Source: Chitinophaga pinensis
GTDB taxonomy: Bacteria; Bacteroidota; Bacteroidia; Chitinophagales; Chitinophagaceae
NCBI GenBank assembly: GCA_902167325.1
Contig: LR632930.1
Span: 1,550,001 to 1,614,000 of the forward strand
Reading direction: 5' to 3'
DNA: 64,000 nt
The translations under genes were made by a program, and so were the position numbers. Below are positions 17,659-26,505 of this stretch, piece after piece. The notes beneath the pieces are model-generated. The model did no database searches. It had not been told where the DNA came from and was given only the letters and a program-made list of their open reading frames with translations. The number at the start of each line of letters is the position of its first letter. Positions within the stretch are counted from its first letter, which is position 1.

Positions 17659-18066
17659 TTAGTGAGCGACGGCAGGCTCCAGATCGCGGGCCTGGTCGAT
17701 CATACTCTGGATTTCCGAAAGCGAAGGCACCCGGCCACTGAGGTTCTTCAGCTGGTTCAGCTCGGATACCTTGGCGTAAAGGTTTTCTGCATTGCGGTTA
17801 CGCAGTTCTTTAACAGTATCTACCCCGGCTGCTTCGAGCAGTTCGGCAAACTGGTCGCCTACGCCGTTCAGACGCATTAAGTCTGCATGGTTCACCCATG
17901 TGAGGATGAGTGTTTCAGGGATGCCGGTAGATTCTGCAATGCGGGACCGCCCGCTTTTAAGGCTGCCATCCTGCAGCAGCTTTGACACGGTGTCGATACC
18001 AATGCCTTTCAGTTTTCCTGCGTAGTTGGGACCTATGCCCTGGATCTCTTGTATCGGGTAGCTCAT
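17659..18066 (-). CDS. DUF4332 helix-hairpin-helix protein
   Basis: The product is 135 residues, soluble. It has two helix-hairpin-helix-like motifs, IQGIGPNYAGKLKGIGI near the start and LNGVGDQFAELLEAAGVDTV in the middle, each followed by helical segments, with RNAENLYAKVSELN towards the end. This matches the DUF4332 family, which resembles DNA-binding helix-hairpin-helix domains; the role is unknown. The gene stands alone, convergent with the tail-fibre-like gene and divergent from the M23 peptidase gene. Confidence 0.8.
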   Translation of the reverse strand: MSYPIQEIQGIGPNYAGKLKGIGIDTVSKLLQDGSLKSGRSRIAESTGIPETLILTWVNHADLMRLNGVGDQFAELLEAAGVDTVKELRNRNAENLYAKVSELNQLKNLSGRVPSLSEIQSMIDQARDLEPAVAH

Positions 18067-18187
18067 ATACGGATGTTTTGGTGAATGGAAATTAAGGAAA
18101 AGTGCAGAGCTGTTGACAAAAAATATGTTAATTCGCTGTCAATCATACAAGATGGCTGTCTGTCACTTCTTTAACCATTACATTTGC

Positions 18188-19885
18188 ATGATGAAAAGAT
18201 CGATCGCACTTTTGCTATTGCTCCCGCAGCTCCTGCAGGCGCAGTCGCTGCCGGAGAAGCATTACCCGAAAGGCTATTTCAGAAACCCGTTGAATATTCC
18301 CATGGAGCTGGCCGGTAATTTCGGTGAATTGCGGCCCAATCACTTCCATTCCGGACTCGATTTAAAGACGCAACAGCGCGAGAATCTTCCCGTACATGCC
18401 GCCGCAGAAGGGTATGTGAGCCGTGTAGGCGTTTCGCACACCGGTTTTGGTAATGTACTTTACATCACGCACCCTAACGGATACACCACCGTATACGCCC
18501 ATCTGAATAAGTTTACCCCCCTGCTGGAGGAATACCTCGAGCGGAAGCAATACGAGCAGGAATCCTGGGCGGTGAGCCTGGATATCCCCGCCAATCTTTT
18601 CCCGGTTAAAAAGGGCGAATTTGTAGCCTGGAGCGGTAATACCGGAGGCTCTGCCGGGCCGCACCTCCACTTCGAGATCCGCGATACACAAACGGAGAAA
18701 CCCCTGAACGGGATGCTCTTCGGTTTCAATATTCCCGATACCCGCGACCCGGAGATTTCCCGTATAGTGGTGTACGACCGCAACCGCAGCATATTTGAAC
18801 AAACACCGGTGGTAGTACCGGTTAAGCGTACGAAAAAAGGCGGATTCGTGGCCGCGAAGCCCCTCGTTCAGGTAGCTACCGATAAGGTGAGTCTGGGCAT
18901 CAGCGCACTCGACCGGCAGAGTAATTCTGCCAACCCCAATGGCATCTACGAAGCCATGCTCATCCGGGATGGCGCTGTAGATATGGGCTTTCAACTGGAT
19001 AATATCGGATACGACGAAACGCGTTACCTAAACGCCCACATCGACTATAAAATGAAGAAAGGCGGCGGGCCTTACGTGCAACTGCTGTTCTCGCTCCCCG
19101 GTAATCAGCTGGGCATCTATCACGATGTGGAAGGAGATGGTACGATCGACCTTTCTGACGGACAGCCGCACCCAGTAACCCTCCGGGTAACGGATGCATA
19201 CGGTAACAAATCTGATGTAAAGCTTACGCTGCAGCAGAGTGGCAGTAAGGCTACAGAAGCGGCCTGCGCCAACAGGATGTTCCCTGAATCCATGAATATT
19301 TTCGAGAACAATCAGGTAGAGTTTAGTCTGGATGAAGGGTTGCTGTACGACCAGATCTGTTTCCGGTATTCTGAGATCGCGGCTGCCGGCGGGTATTCCA
19401 ATATCTTCAGGCTGCATTCCGCACTGGTGCCGCTGCATTCGGGGTTCAACCTCCGTATTAAGCCATCGAAGCCTGTTCCGGCGCACCTGCGCGACAGGCT
19501 GGTACTGCAACGGAAGGGATTCGGTGAAAGCGTAATGGCAGTTACGGCAGAAGAAGACGGCTGGTTCCGTGGCACCTCGCGTGATCTGGGAGATTTTCAG
19601 CTGTTGGCGGATACCACCGCACCTAAAATCACACCGCTGGGGGGAATCAAACAAGGCGCCAGCCTCAGCGGAGCAGGCCGTATTGCATTCAGTATGAGCG
19701 ACGAAAGCGGAATAAAATCCTACCGTGCGGAACTGGATGGAAAATGGTTGCGCTTTTCGCGAAAAAGTAACGTAGTTTCTTATAATTTTGATGAGCATTG
19801 CCCTCCCGGGACGCATACCCTTACGCTCACCGTGACGGACATCGCGAATAATTCATCCACATATACATTGACGTTTAAACGCTAG
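18188..19885 (+). CDS. secreted M23-family (LytM) metallopeptidase
   Basis: The product is about 565 residues from the ATG-ATG pair at 18188-18193; upstream in-frame ATGs lack a signal peptide at the right place. The signal MMKRSIALLLLLPQLLQAQ precedes the LytM domain. Zinc and catalytic motifs are intact: HFHSGLDL, YAHLNKF and HLHFEIRD. The remaining 380 residues are beta-rich and include Ig-like segments (RIAFSMSDESGIKSYRAELD, then THTLTLTVTDIANN). It should cut peptide cross-links of peptidoglycan in the periplasm. It lies 7 bp before bcp, so the two are probably cotranscribed. Confidence 0.88.
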   Translation: MMKRSIALLLLLPQLLQAQSLPEKHYPKGYFRNPLNIPMELAGNFGELRPNHFHSGLDLKTQQRENLPVHAAAEGYVSRVGVSHTGFGNVLYITHPNGYTTVYAHLNKFTPLLEEYLERKQYEQESWAVSLDIPANLFPVKKGEFVAWSGNTGGSAGPHLHFEIRDTQTEKPLNGMLFGFNIPDTRDPEISRIVVYDRNRSIFEQTPVVVPVKRTKKGGFVAAKPLVQVATDKVSLGISALDRQSNSANPNGIYEAMLIRDGAVDMGFQLDNIGYDETRYLNAHIDYKMKKGGGPYVQLLFSLPGNQLGIYHDVEGDGTIDLSDGQPHPVTLRVTDAYGNKSDVKLTLQQSGSKATEAACANRMFPESMNIFENNQVEFSLDEGLLYDQICFRYSEIAAAGGYSNIFRLHSALVPLHSGFNLRIKPSKPVPAHLRDRLVLQRKGFGESVMAVTAEEDGWFRGTSRDLGDFQLLADTTAPKITPLGGIKQGASLSGAGRIAFSMSDESGIKSYRAELDGKWLRFSRKSNVVSYNFDEHCPPGTHTLTLTVTDIANNSSTYTLTFKR

Positions 19886-19892
19886 TTAAACC

Positions 19893-21200
19893 ATGACGCA
19901 TCTGCAACCTGGGGCAAGCGCCCCCGACTTTTCCGCCGTGGACCAGCATGGTAATACCATATCGCTGGCCAATTTCAGAGGAAAGAAAGTCATCCTCTAT
20001 TTTTATCCCCACGACATGACGCCAGGCTGCACAACCCAGGCCTGCAATCTTCGTGATCATCACACACAGCTCCTGAAAAGAGGCTATGCGGTGATCGGTG
20101 TTAGTGAGGATGATGAAAAAAGCCATAAGAAATTTAGCGACAAGTACGACCTGCCGTTCCCCATCCTCGTGGATACGAGCCACGAGATCCTGAATGCTTA
20201 TGGCGTTTGGGGAGAGAAGACATTTATGGGCCGCACTTATGACGGTACCCTCCGCACCACATTCCTCATCGATGAAAGCGGCATCATTGCCAACGTAATC
20301 GAAAAACCCGACACGGGTGACCATGCCCGCGAGATTATTGAACTGTGGGAAGGAAATACCGAAGGTTGGGAAGATGTGAAGCCCGCTGAGAAGGAAGAAC
20401 CCGCTCCGGCTGTAGCTGCTGAGCCTGCCGCCGCAGTGGAAACTGCTGCGCCTGCTCCTGCAGTTGCTGTACCCGCTCCCGCTAAAAAAGTGGTAAAGAA
20501 AAAAGCTGCGGCTCCTGTTGAGAAGAAGGCAGCACCCGTTGCTGCTCCTGCCGCTAAAAAGCCCGCTGCTAAAGCTAAGCCCGCCCCTAAAGCTAAAGCC
20601 GCAACCAAGGCTAAGCCCGCTGCAGCCAAAAAAGCTGTTGTTAAGGCTGCACCAGTAGCTAAGAAAGCCACTGCCAAAGCTGCTCCTGCTGCTAAGAAGG
20701 TGGCTGTTAAAGCAAAGCCGGTAGCTAAAAAGGCTGTTGCCAAAGCTAAACCTGCCGCAAAGAAAGCCGTAGCGAAAGCTAAACCTGTGGCAAAGAAAGT
20801 GGCAGCTAAAGCGAAACCTGTGGCTAAAAAGGCTGCGGTGAAAGCAAAACCCGTTGCTAAGAAGGCTGCTGTTAAAGTAAAACCAGTGTCGAAGAAAGCT
20901 GCCGTTAAAGCAAAACCTGCTCCTAAAGGGAAAGCAAAAGCTGCAGTAAAGGCGAAACCCGCTCCAAAGGCTAAGGTTAAAGCTAAAGCAGTTCCCAAAG
21001 CGAAAGCAAAAGCAGCAGTAAAGGCAAAACCAGCTCCTAAAGCAAAGGCGAAAGTGAAAGCAAAGCCAGTAGCTAAAAAAGCCGCGGTAAAAGCGAAGCC
21101 TGTTGCTAAGAAAGCCGTTGCGAAGGCGAAGCCTGCTCCTAAGGCAAAAGCTAAAGTAAAAGCGAAACCCGCCCCTAAAGCCAAAGGCAAAAAGCGCTAA
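19893..21200 (+). CDS. bcp: Bcp-type peroxiredoxin fused to a histone-H1-like Lys/Ala/Pro tail
   Basis: The product is 435 residues, whereas Bcp/PrxQ proteins are usually about 150. Residues 1-152 are a complete thiol peroxidase with peroxidatic Cys46 and resolving Cys51 in TPGCTTQAC. A short acidic linker (GNTEGWEDVKPAEKEEP) follows, then an Ala/Pro stretch. From about residue 198 to the end the chain is almost only Lys, Ala, Pro and Val in repeats such as KAKPVAKKAAV, like eukaryotic histone H1 tails and bacterial H1-like nucleoid proteins. The enzyme should reduce hydroperoxides with thioredoxin; the tail suggests binding to DNA or RNA. There is no frameshift at the junction. A bidirectional terminator follows. 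Confidence 0.9.
   Translation: MTHLQPGASAPDFSAVDQHGNTISLANFRGKKVILYFYPHDMTPGCTTQACNLRDHHTQLLKRGYAVIGVSEDDEKSHKKFSDKYDLPFPILVDTSHEILNAYGVWGEKTFMGRTYDGTLRTTFLIDESGIIANVIEKPDTGDHAREIIELWEGNTEGWEDVKPAEKEEPAPAVAAEPAAAVETAAPAPAVAVPAPAKKVVKKKAAAPVEKKAAPVAAPAAKKPAAKAKPAPKAKAATKAKPAAAKKAVVKAAPVAKKATAKAAPAAKKVAVKAKPVAKKAVAKAKPAAKKAVAKAKPVAKKVAAKAKPVAKKAAVKAKPVAKKAAVKVKPVSKKAAVKAKPAPKGKAKAAVKAKPAPKAKVKAKAVPKAKAKAAVKAKPAPKAKAKVKAKPVAKKAAVKAKPVAKKAVAKAKPAPKAKAKVKAKPAPKAKGKKR
20484..21197 (+). repeat. coding repeat for the Lys/Ala/Pro tail of Bcp
   Basis: About 240 codons encode imperfect units around KAKPVAKKA and KAKPAPKAK. Codons vary between units (Lys AAA and AAG, Ala all four), so protein repetition is kept while the DNA has diverged. 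The same repeats create a long false open frame on the opposite strand. Confidence 0.85.
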
Positions 21201-21240
21201 GGCCCGCAGGACGGTAGATATCCACACCAGGACAGGTGTA

Positions 21241-21279
21241 AAAGAGAAAGGCTGACCATTTGGTCAGCCTTTCTCTTTT
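21241..21279. terminator. bidirectional terminator between bcp and gldJ
   Basis: An 18-bp perfect stem, AAAGAGAAAGGCTGACCA (21241-21258) with its complement 21261-21278, loop TT. Both strands end in T-rich sequence. It lies between convergent bcp and gldJ. Confidence 0.93.
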
Positions 21280-21296
21280 GTATGCTATTGATCGGA

Positions 21297-22847
21297 TTAG
21301 CGTTTCTGGCGCTGCGCGCGGAAAGCCTGACCCGTTTTAAACTTGTTGCCTTCGGGGCTGCCTACACGGTCCATCGCACAACGGAAGCCTACGGTATTGG
21401 TAGCCATTTCTTCCTGCAGGTAGCGGCGTGAGCCGGGAGAAAGCCAGTATGCACGGTCGTTCCAGCTACCACCTTTTATCACACGGGATTTATCGTTGAT
21501 CAGGGTAGTTACGCCATAACCATATTCAACCAGTGAAAGGGAGTCACCGTCAAGGTAGTTGATAACATCACCTTTCTGGTAGTTGAGGCGGCTGGCAGAT
21601 TCTTCGTCTGTTACATCACGCATCTTCAGTACACCCAGACTGTCTTTTTCGAATTCCTTATCACCATTCTGGTATACTGTCTGGAATTTGTTACCGCGGA
21701 AGTAGTTGAAGTCGTCCCCGTCGATGGTTGTCAGCGGTCTGTAAACGTCATTCACCCACTCACTCACGTTGCCTGACATGTTGTATACTCCGAAGTTGTT
21801 GGGGAAGAAGGAGCGTACGGGAGCAGGGATGGAAGCCCGGTCGTTAAGACCACCGGCCATACCCATGTTGTCACCCGATCCGCGTTTGAAGTTCGCGAGG
21901 AACTGGCCCTGCCAGTTACCGCGGCGGATATCGCGAAGACCGCTGTTATTGGTGCCCCAGGAGTAGATCTGTTTGTTGAGGATCAGCTCTTCCCCGCGTT
22001 TGCCTTCTTTCTTGGAAGGGTTGGGGTTCTGACCGATATATCCGAGTGCTGCGTATTCCCATTCCGCTTCTGTGGGGAGGCGGTAGTTAGGCAGCATGAT
22101 ACCATCTTCGAATTGCGCACCGCGGGGAGATCCGTCAGCATTAGCGAATTGCTTCTTGGCGGATTTAGACATCTTACCCGGTGTGCCTTCGTAAAGGCCG
22201 GCCAGGTAGGCCTTGGAATCAAACGTGTTATCGTCTGCCTGGTTCATAATGTCTGCCTGAGAAAGCAGGCCGGCGTCGATGAGCAGTTTTTCGTTTACAC
22301 GGTTAGAGCGCCATTTGGCATAATCGGTGGCTTGTTTCCAGGAAACACCTACTACCGGATAATCGTTGTAAGCAGGGTGGCGGAAGTAGTATTCCACCAG
22401 CGGCTCGTTATAAGCCAGCTCACTACGCCATACGAGGGAGTCGGGTAATGCGCCGCGGTATACGTCCGGGAAGGATTCCCCGTATACACGGTTCAGCCAG
22501 AAAAGGTATTCGCGGTAATTGATGTTGGAAACCTCATTCTCGTCGATATAGAATGAAGAAACCGTGATACGGCGGGGAATATTGTTCCAGTCGCCCATCA
22601 CATCTTGTTCCGTGGCGCCCATGGCGAACGTGCCGCCCTGAACGAACACAAGGCCCGGACCGGTGAACTGGTCCTTGCTCTTGGCAACGGAGAAACCACC
22701 CATTTTGGGGTCGTTATACGCCCAGCCTGTTGCAGAAGAAGATTCTTTCTTCTTCCCGAACAGCCCGCCGCCGTTCTTGCTGCAGGCAGACATGGACATT
22801 ATCACGCCAGCGCCCACAATCAAGGATAAGGAGGTTAATCTATGCAT
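21297..22847 (-). CDS. gldJ: gliding motility/T9SS lipoprotein GldJ
   Basis: The product is 516 residues. It begins with a lipoprotein signal ending in MSACSKNG. The segment SATGWAYNDPKMGGF is typical of GldJ. The rest is a formylglycine-generating-enzyme-like (SUMF1) domain: GGTFAMGATEQD, EVSNINYREYLFW, YRLPTEAEWEYAALGY, YNMSGNVSEWVNDVY and VIKGGSWNDRAYW. GldJ is an outer-membrane lipoprotein needed for gliding and stable type IX secretion in flavobacteria. The close relative GldK is the alternative, but the start sequence and the adjoining porU favour GldJ; in Flavobacterium gldJ is also next to porU. Here it is divergent from porU-porV. Confidence 0.82.
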   Translation of the reverse strand: MHRLTSLSLIVGAGVIMSMSACSKNGGGLFGKKKESSSATGWAYNDPKMGGFSVAKSKDQFTGPGLVFVQGGTFAMGATEQDVMGDWNNIPRRITVSSFYIDENEVSNINYREYLFWLNRVYGESFPDVYRGALPDSLVWRSELAYNEPLVEYYFRHPAYNDYPVVGVSWKQATDYAKWRSNRVNEKLLIDAGLLSQADIMNQADDNTFDSKAYLAGLYEGTPGKMSKSAKKQFANADGSPRGAQFEDGIMLPNYRLPTEAEWEYAALGYIGQNPNPSKKEGKRGEELILNKQIYSWGTNNSGLRDIRRGNWQGQFLANFKRGSGDNMGMAGGLNDRASIPAPVRSFFPNNFGVYNMSGNVSEWVNDVYRPLTTIDGDDFNYFRGNKFQTVYQNGDKEFEKDSLGVLKMRDVTDEESASRLNYQKGDVINYLDGDSLSLVEYGYGVTTLINDKSRVIKGGSWNDRAYWLSPGSRRYLQEEMATNTVGFRCAMDRVGSPEGNKFKTGQAFRAQRQKR

Positions 22848-22897
22848 GCGAAATCAGCTTTTGATCGATACAATTTAGGTATTCAAATAGGTAAACG

Positions 22898-22927
22898 CAA
22901 ATGTAATTCTTTTTATTTTATAGCAAA
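22898..22927 (-). promoter_or_regulatory. promoter of gldJ
   Basis: On the minus strand TTTG (22927-22924) is followed after 18 bp by TACATTTG (22905-22898), a full match to the Bacteroidota -7 consensus TAnnTTTG. It lies about 50 bp upstream of the start at 22847. Confidence 0.7.
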
Positions 22928-22963
22928 AATAAATAATCTGTAAACAGGTGCTTGTAACGGGCG

Positions 22964-22994
22964 TTGCGAAACTCACTGATATATATTAGGTTTG
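22964..22994 (+). promoter_or_regulatory. promoter of porU
   Basis: TTG at 22964-22966 and, after a 20-bp spacer, TAGGTTTG at 22987-22994, a full match to TAnnTTTG. The start codon at 23020 gives a leader of about 20 bases. It is back-to-back with the gldJ promoter. Confidence 0.65.
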
Positions 22995-23019
22995 TATAAA
23001 GTACAAGCTTTCCGCCTTT

Positions 23020-26000
23020 ATGCGAACCGCCTCCCGGAAAATCCGCTTTCTCCTCCTTTCTGCCTGCCTCTTACCCACCCTGAAAACCGTGGCGCAGCGG
23101 CATTATACCCCCCATTCTGTATTGGCAGAGGGCGATTGGCGAAAGATCTCCGTACCCCGTGCCGGGGTGTACCGCATCTCCCTTCAGCTTCTCCGCACCT
23201 GGGGGCTGCCTGCAGAAGGGAAGCCATCTTCCTCCCTCCGCCTCTTCGGTTCAGGTGGTGCCATCATCCCGGAAGATAATGCCATCCCCCGCCCGGACGA
23301 TCTCCCCGAAATCGCCATCTCGGTGATCGATGGGGGCGACGGTATCTTAAACGGTAACGATCACATTTTATTTTATGCCCCCGGCCCACTTCGATGGCAG
23401 CTCTCCGGCGGAACCTGGGAGCATTTGCCAAATATCTACGCCGATTCCGCCTGTTATTTTATTACCCTCGGTAACCAGGGTCTCCGCATAGCGGCAGATC
23501 CTGCAAAACCGGCTGTGGCCATTTGGGAGAAAGAATACAGCTTCCGTGGGGTATATGAGGCAGACAGGCATAACATCCTCTCCGGAGGCAAACAATGGAT
23601 GGGTGAGCGCTTTTCTTCCCTCCCGGAAGATGCCCTGACGCGGACATTCGGCATCGCCGCCCCGGAAAACTTACGGCAGGGAGTACTCCGTGCCCGTTTC
23701 GCCGCCAGATCCACCTCCGCTGTAAAATTTGACCTCTCCGCGAACGGACAGCTGCTGGGAACCCTCTTCCCGCCTTCCATCCCCGGTAATATATTTGATA
23801 CCTACGCCTCCACGGTAACCGGTTCCTTCCCGGTTAATGCCCCGGCCAACCTCTCCGTTACCTTCGCCGGCAACGCCAGCGCACAGGGCTGGCTGGATTA
23901 TTTTACGGTGGAAGGCCTGGCGCCGTTAAAGCTCCCGGCACAGGGGGCGCTCCTTTTCCGTGATCCGCGCAATTACGGACCCGGAAGAACCACCGGCTTC
24001 GAAGTGGCAGGTGCCGATGGGAGCACGGTTGTATGGGATATAACCGATCCGCAACGGCCTGTAGAGCTGTCAACGGATCTCTTTGCCGGGAGCCTCCGCT
24101 TCTCCCGCGATGCAGATTTGTTGCGTGAATTCGCTGCCTTTAAACCGGATGCATTGCCTGAGCCGGATTATATCGGAATAGTTGAAAATCAGGACCTCCA
24201 CGGCAGGGAGCCTGTAGAAATGCTGATCATCGCCCCGGCCACTTTCCTTCCGCAGGCAGAAAAACTGGCAGCCTGGCGCCGCAGCTACCAGGGCCTTACT
24301 GTAGCGTGTGTACCTGCTGACCAGATATGGAACGAGTTCGGCAGTGGTCTGGCTGACCCCTCAGCCCTGCGTGATTTCCTGAAAATGCACTACGACCGTA
24401 AAAAGCTGCGCTTTGTGCTGCTCATGGGGCGCGCCGGTTACCGGTACAAAGGTGCCGGCAGCGGACTGATACCCGTTTGGCAAAGTCCTGTTTCCCTCCA
24501 TGGACTCAATACCCACCCTTCCGACGACTTTTATGCCTTTCTGGATGATAACGACGATATTTCCCGCCATGGTTCCCTGCTCGATGTAGCGGTGGGCCGG
24601 CTGCCGGTTTCTGCGCCGCAAGAAGCTGCTGATGCCGTGGAAAAGATTATCAGGTATCAATCTGCCGCCACTTATGGTCCCTGGCGTCAGGAGGTGACTT
24701 TTGTGGCCGATGATGAAGACAACGATCTGCATCTCGAAGATGCCGAAGGGGTGGCGCAAATGGTGGCGGAAGAAATGCCCGGTTTCCATATCCGTAAAAT
24801 CTACCTCGACGCTTTTCCGCAGGTATCCGGTGCATCAGGGAGCAGGTACCCGGCAGTGAACGATGCTATCCGGGAACGGATGAACAGTGGTAACCTAATC
24901 TGGAACTATAGTGGGCACGGCAGTGCTTCGCGGCTGGCGGAAGAAGTAATACTGAGCGAAGCTTCGGCCGCACAATGGGATAATATGGATCGTCCGCCGC
25001 TATTGATTACTGCCACCTGCGATTTTGCCCCGTTCGACCAGCCTGAGATCCAGCCACTGGGCGGGCAGCTCCTCCTGCGTAAAAAGGGCGGTGCTATTGC
25101 CTTGCTCACTACTACCCGTGCCGTACTCGCAGCGTCCAATAAAGTGATGAACGCCAATTATTTCAGGGAGGCCCTGCGGCCGGATGCTGCAGGGGAAATG
25201 CCCCTGCTGGGAGAAGGCGCCATGCGCGCGAAGAATGCGACTTATGCCCAGTCTCCCGACGTTGTCAATAACCGGAAATTTCAACTGCTGGGCGACCCCG
25301 CCATGGCGATCGCCTTTCCGGAAGAGCGTATTTACCTCGATTCGGTAAACGGGGCGGCACCGCGCGAAACAGATTCCCTGAAAGCGATGGGCTTTTACCG
25401 ATTATCGGGTAGCGTACGGAATGGAGCCGGCGCGATACAGACGGATTTTAACGGGCGGGTGCGGATCACGGTAAGTGATATGCCCGGCCTTCAATATACC
25501 CGGGGTAATGACCCGGGAAGCAGCCGGGTGCCATTCCTGGAAGACGACAGGGTGTTATACCGCGGATCAGATACGGTGATTGCCGGACGCTGGCAATCGG
25601 CGTTTATGGTACCGAAAGATATGTCGCAATCAGGAGGCCGGGCAGTAATGCGTTTTTATGCAGAAAGTGTAGACCGCGATGCCGGAGGGGCATGGAAAGG
25701 GATGCGCCTTGCCGGAACTGCGGAAGGGCAGCAGCCGGATACCCGCGGCCCTGAAATAGGCGCATGGATGGATCATCAAGGTTTTATAGACGGAGGAAGC
25801 ACATCGGCATCGCCGGTATTGCTGCTCCGGCTGAAAGATGTTTCCGGGATCAATGTATCAGGCAATGGCATAGGGCACGATCTGACGGCGGTGTTAGATG
25901 ACAGTACCCGGTTTTTTATCCTCAATGATCATTACAACGCCAGCCCGGGTACCTGGCAGGAAGGGACGGTACGTTTCCCACTGGCCGGACTCTCTCCCGG

Positions 26001-26388
26001 TGTTCATACCCTGAGGATCAGGGCCTGGGATACCAGGAACAATGCATCCGACCGGGTGCTGCGGTTTATGGTGGGCGGTACGGAAGAAGGGCCGGAGGTC
26101 TGGAATTACCCCAATCCGGCTAACGGATTTACCCGGTTTATGATCAGGGTGCCGTGGGAGCATGTTGATGTTGACGTGGTTATCACTATCTTTACAGCCT
26201 CCGGACAGCCAGTGAAGCAATTGAGAAGCACAATAAATACGGATAACGGCCGTTTTGGGGATATACCTTGGAATACTAGCGCCGGTGCGGGAGCAAGACT
26301 GACCCCTGGAATCTACTTCTATCAAATCAGCTTGAACAAAAAGGATGGCGGCCAACGGTTTTGGGGCGGAAAGCTAATATTATATTAA
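23020..26388 (+). CDS. porU: type IX secretion sortase PorU
   Basis: The product is 1122 residues, the expected size. A signal peptide (MRTASRKIRFLLLSACLL) is followed by an N-terminal beta domain beginning HYTPHSVLAEGDWRKISVP. A gingipain-type C25 peptidase domain carries the likely catalytic His in NYSGHGSASRL and Cys in ITATCDFAPFDQPE. Beta domains and a C-terminal T9SS sorting domain (NYPNPANGFTRFMIRV, then LTPGIYFYQISL) complete it. PorU removes the C-terminal signal of T9SS cargo at the cell surface and attaches the cargo to lipopolysaccharide. It is followed by porV. Confidence 0.93.
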   Translation: MRTASRKIRFLLLSACLLPTLKTVAQRHYTPHSVLAEGDWRKISVPRAGVYRISLQLLRTWGLPAEGKPSSSLRLFGSGGAIIPEDNAIPRPDDLPEIAISVIDGGDGILNGNDHILFYAPGPLRWQLSGGTWEHLPNIYADSACYFITLGNQGLRIAADPAKPAVAIWEKEYSFRGVYEADRHNILSGGKQWMGERFSSLPEDALTRTFGIAAPENLRQGVLRARFAARSTSAVKFDLSANGQLLGTLFPPSIPGNIFDTYASTVTGSFPVNAPANLSVTFAGNASAQGWLDYFTVEGLAPLKLPAQGALLFRDPRNYGPGRTTGFEVAGADGSTVVWDITDPQRPVELSTDLFAGSLRFSRDADLLREFAAFKPDALPEPDYIGIVENQDLHGREPVEMLIIAPATFLPQAEKLAAWRRSYQGLTVACVPADQIWNEFGSGLADPSALRDFLKMHYDRKKLRFVLLMGRAGYRYKGAGSGLIPVWQSPVSLHGLNTHPSDDFYAFLDDNDDISRHGSLLDVAVGRLPVSAPQEAADAVEKIIRYQSAATYGPWRQEVTFVADDEDNDLHLEDAEGVAQMVAEEMPGFHIRKIYLDAFPQVSGASGSRYPAVNDAIRERMNSGNLIWNYSGHGSASRLAEEVILSEASAAQWDNMDRPPLLITATCDFAPFDQPEIQPLGGQLLLRKKGGAIALLTTTRAVLAASNKVMNANYFREALRPDAAGEMPLLGEGAMRAKNATYAQSPDVVNNRKFQLLGDPAMAIAFPEERIYLDSVNGAAPRETDSLKAMGFYRLSGSVRNGAGAIQTDFNGRVRITVSDMPGLQYTRGNDPGSSRVPFLEDDRVLYRGSDTVIAGRWQSAFMVPKDMSQSGGRAVMRFYAESVDRDAGGAWKGMRLAGTAEGQQPDTRGPEIGAWMDHQGFIDGGSTSASPVLLLRLKDVSGINVSGNGIGHDLTAVLDDSTRFFILNDHYNASPGTWQEGTVRFPLAGLSPGVHTLRIRAWDTRNNASDRVLRFMVGGTEEGPEVWNYPNPANGFTRFMIRVPWEHVDVDVVITIFTASGQPVKQLRSTINTDNGRFGDIPWNTSAGAGARLTPGIYFYQISLNKKDGGQRFWGGKLILY

Positions 26389-26449
26389 ATTGTATACTGT
26401 AAAATGAATATATTTAAGCAAATAATATTATACGTTTTGTCGCCGTTTA

Positions 26450-26479
26450 TTGCTTTTAATAAATTAGACATTATTTTTA
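26450..26479 (+). promoter_or_regulatory. putative promoter of porV
   Basis: TTG at 26450-26452, a 19-bp spacer and TATTTTTA at 26472-26479, one mismatch from TAnnTTTG. The 117-bp porU-porV gap is strongly AT-rich. It suggests porV can also be transcribed apart from porU. Confidence 0.5.
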
Positions 26480-26505
26480 CATTTAAGCTAACTAAATAGT
26501 ATTGC

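Noticed and set aside
19875..21227. A 450-codon minus-strand frame antisense to bcp, rich in Phe, Arg, Ser and Leu
   Set aside because: It is the mirror of the Lys/Ala/Pro repeats of the tail; the plus frame holds a complete Bcp domain and a clear start and terminator.
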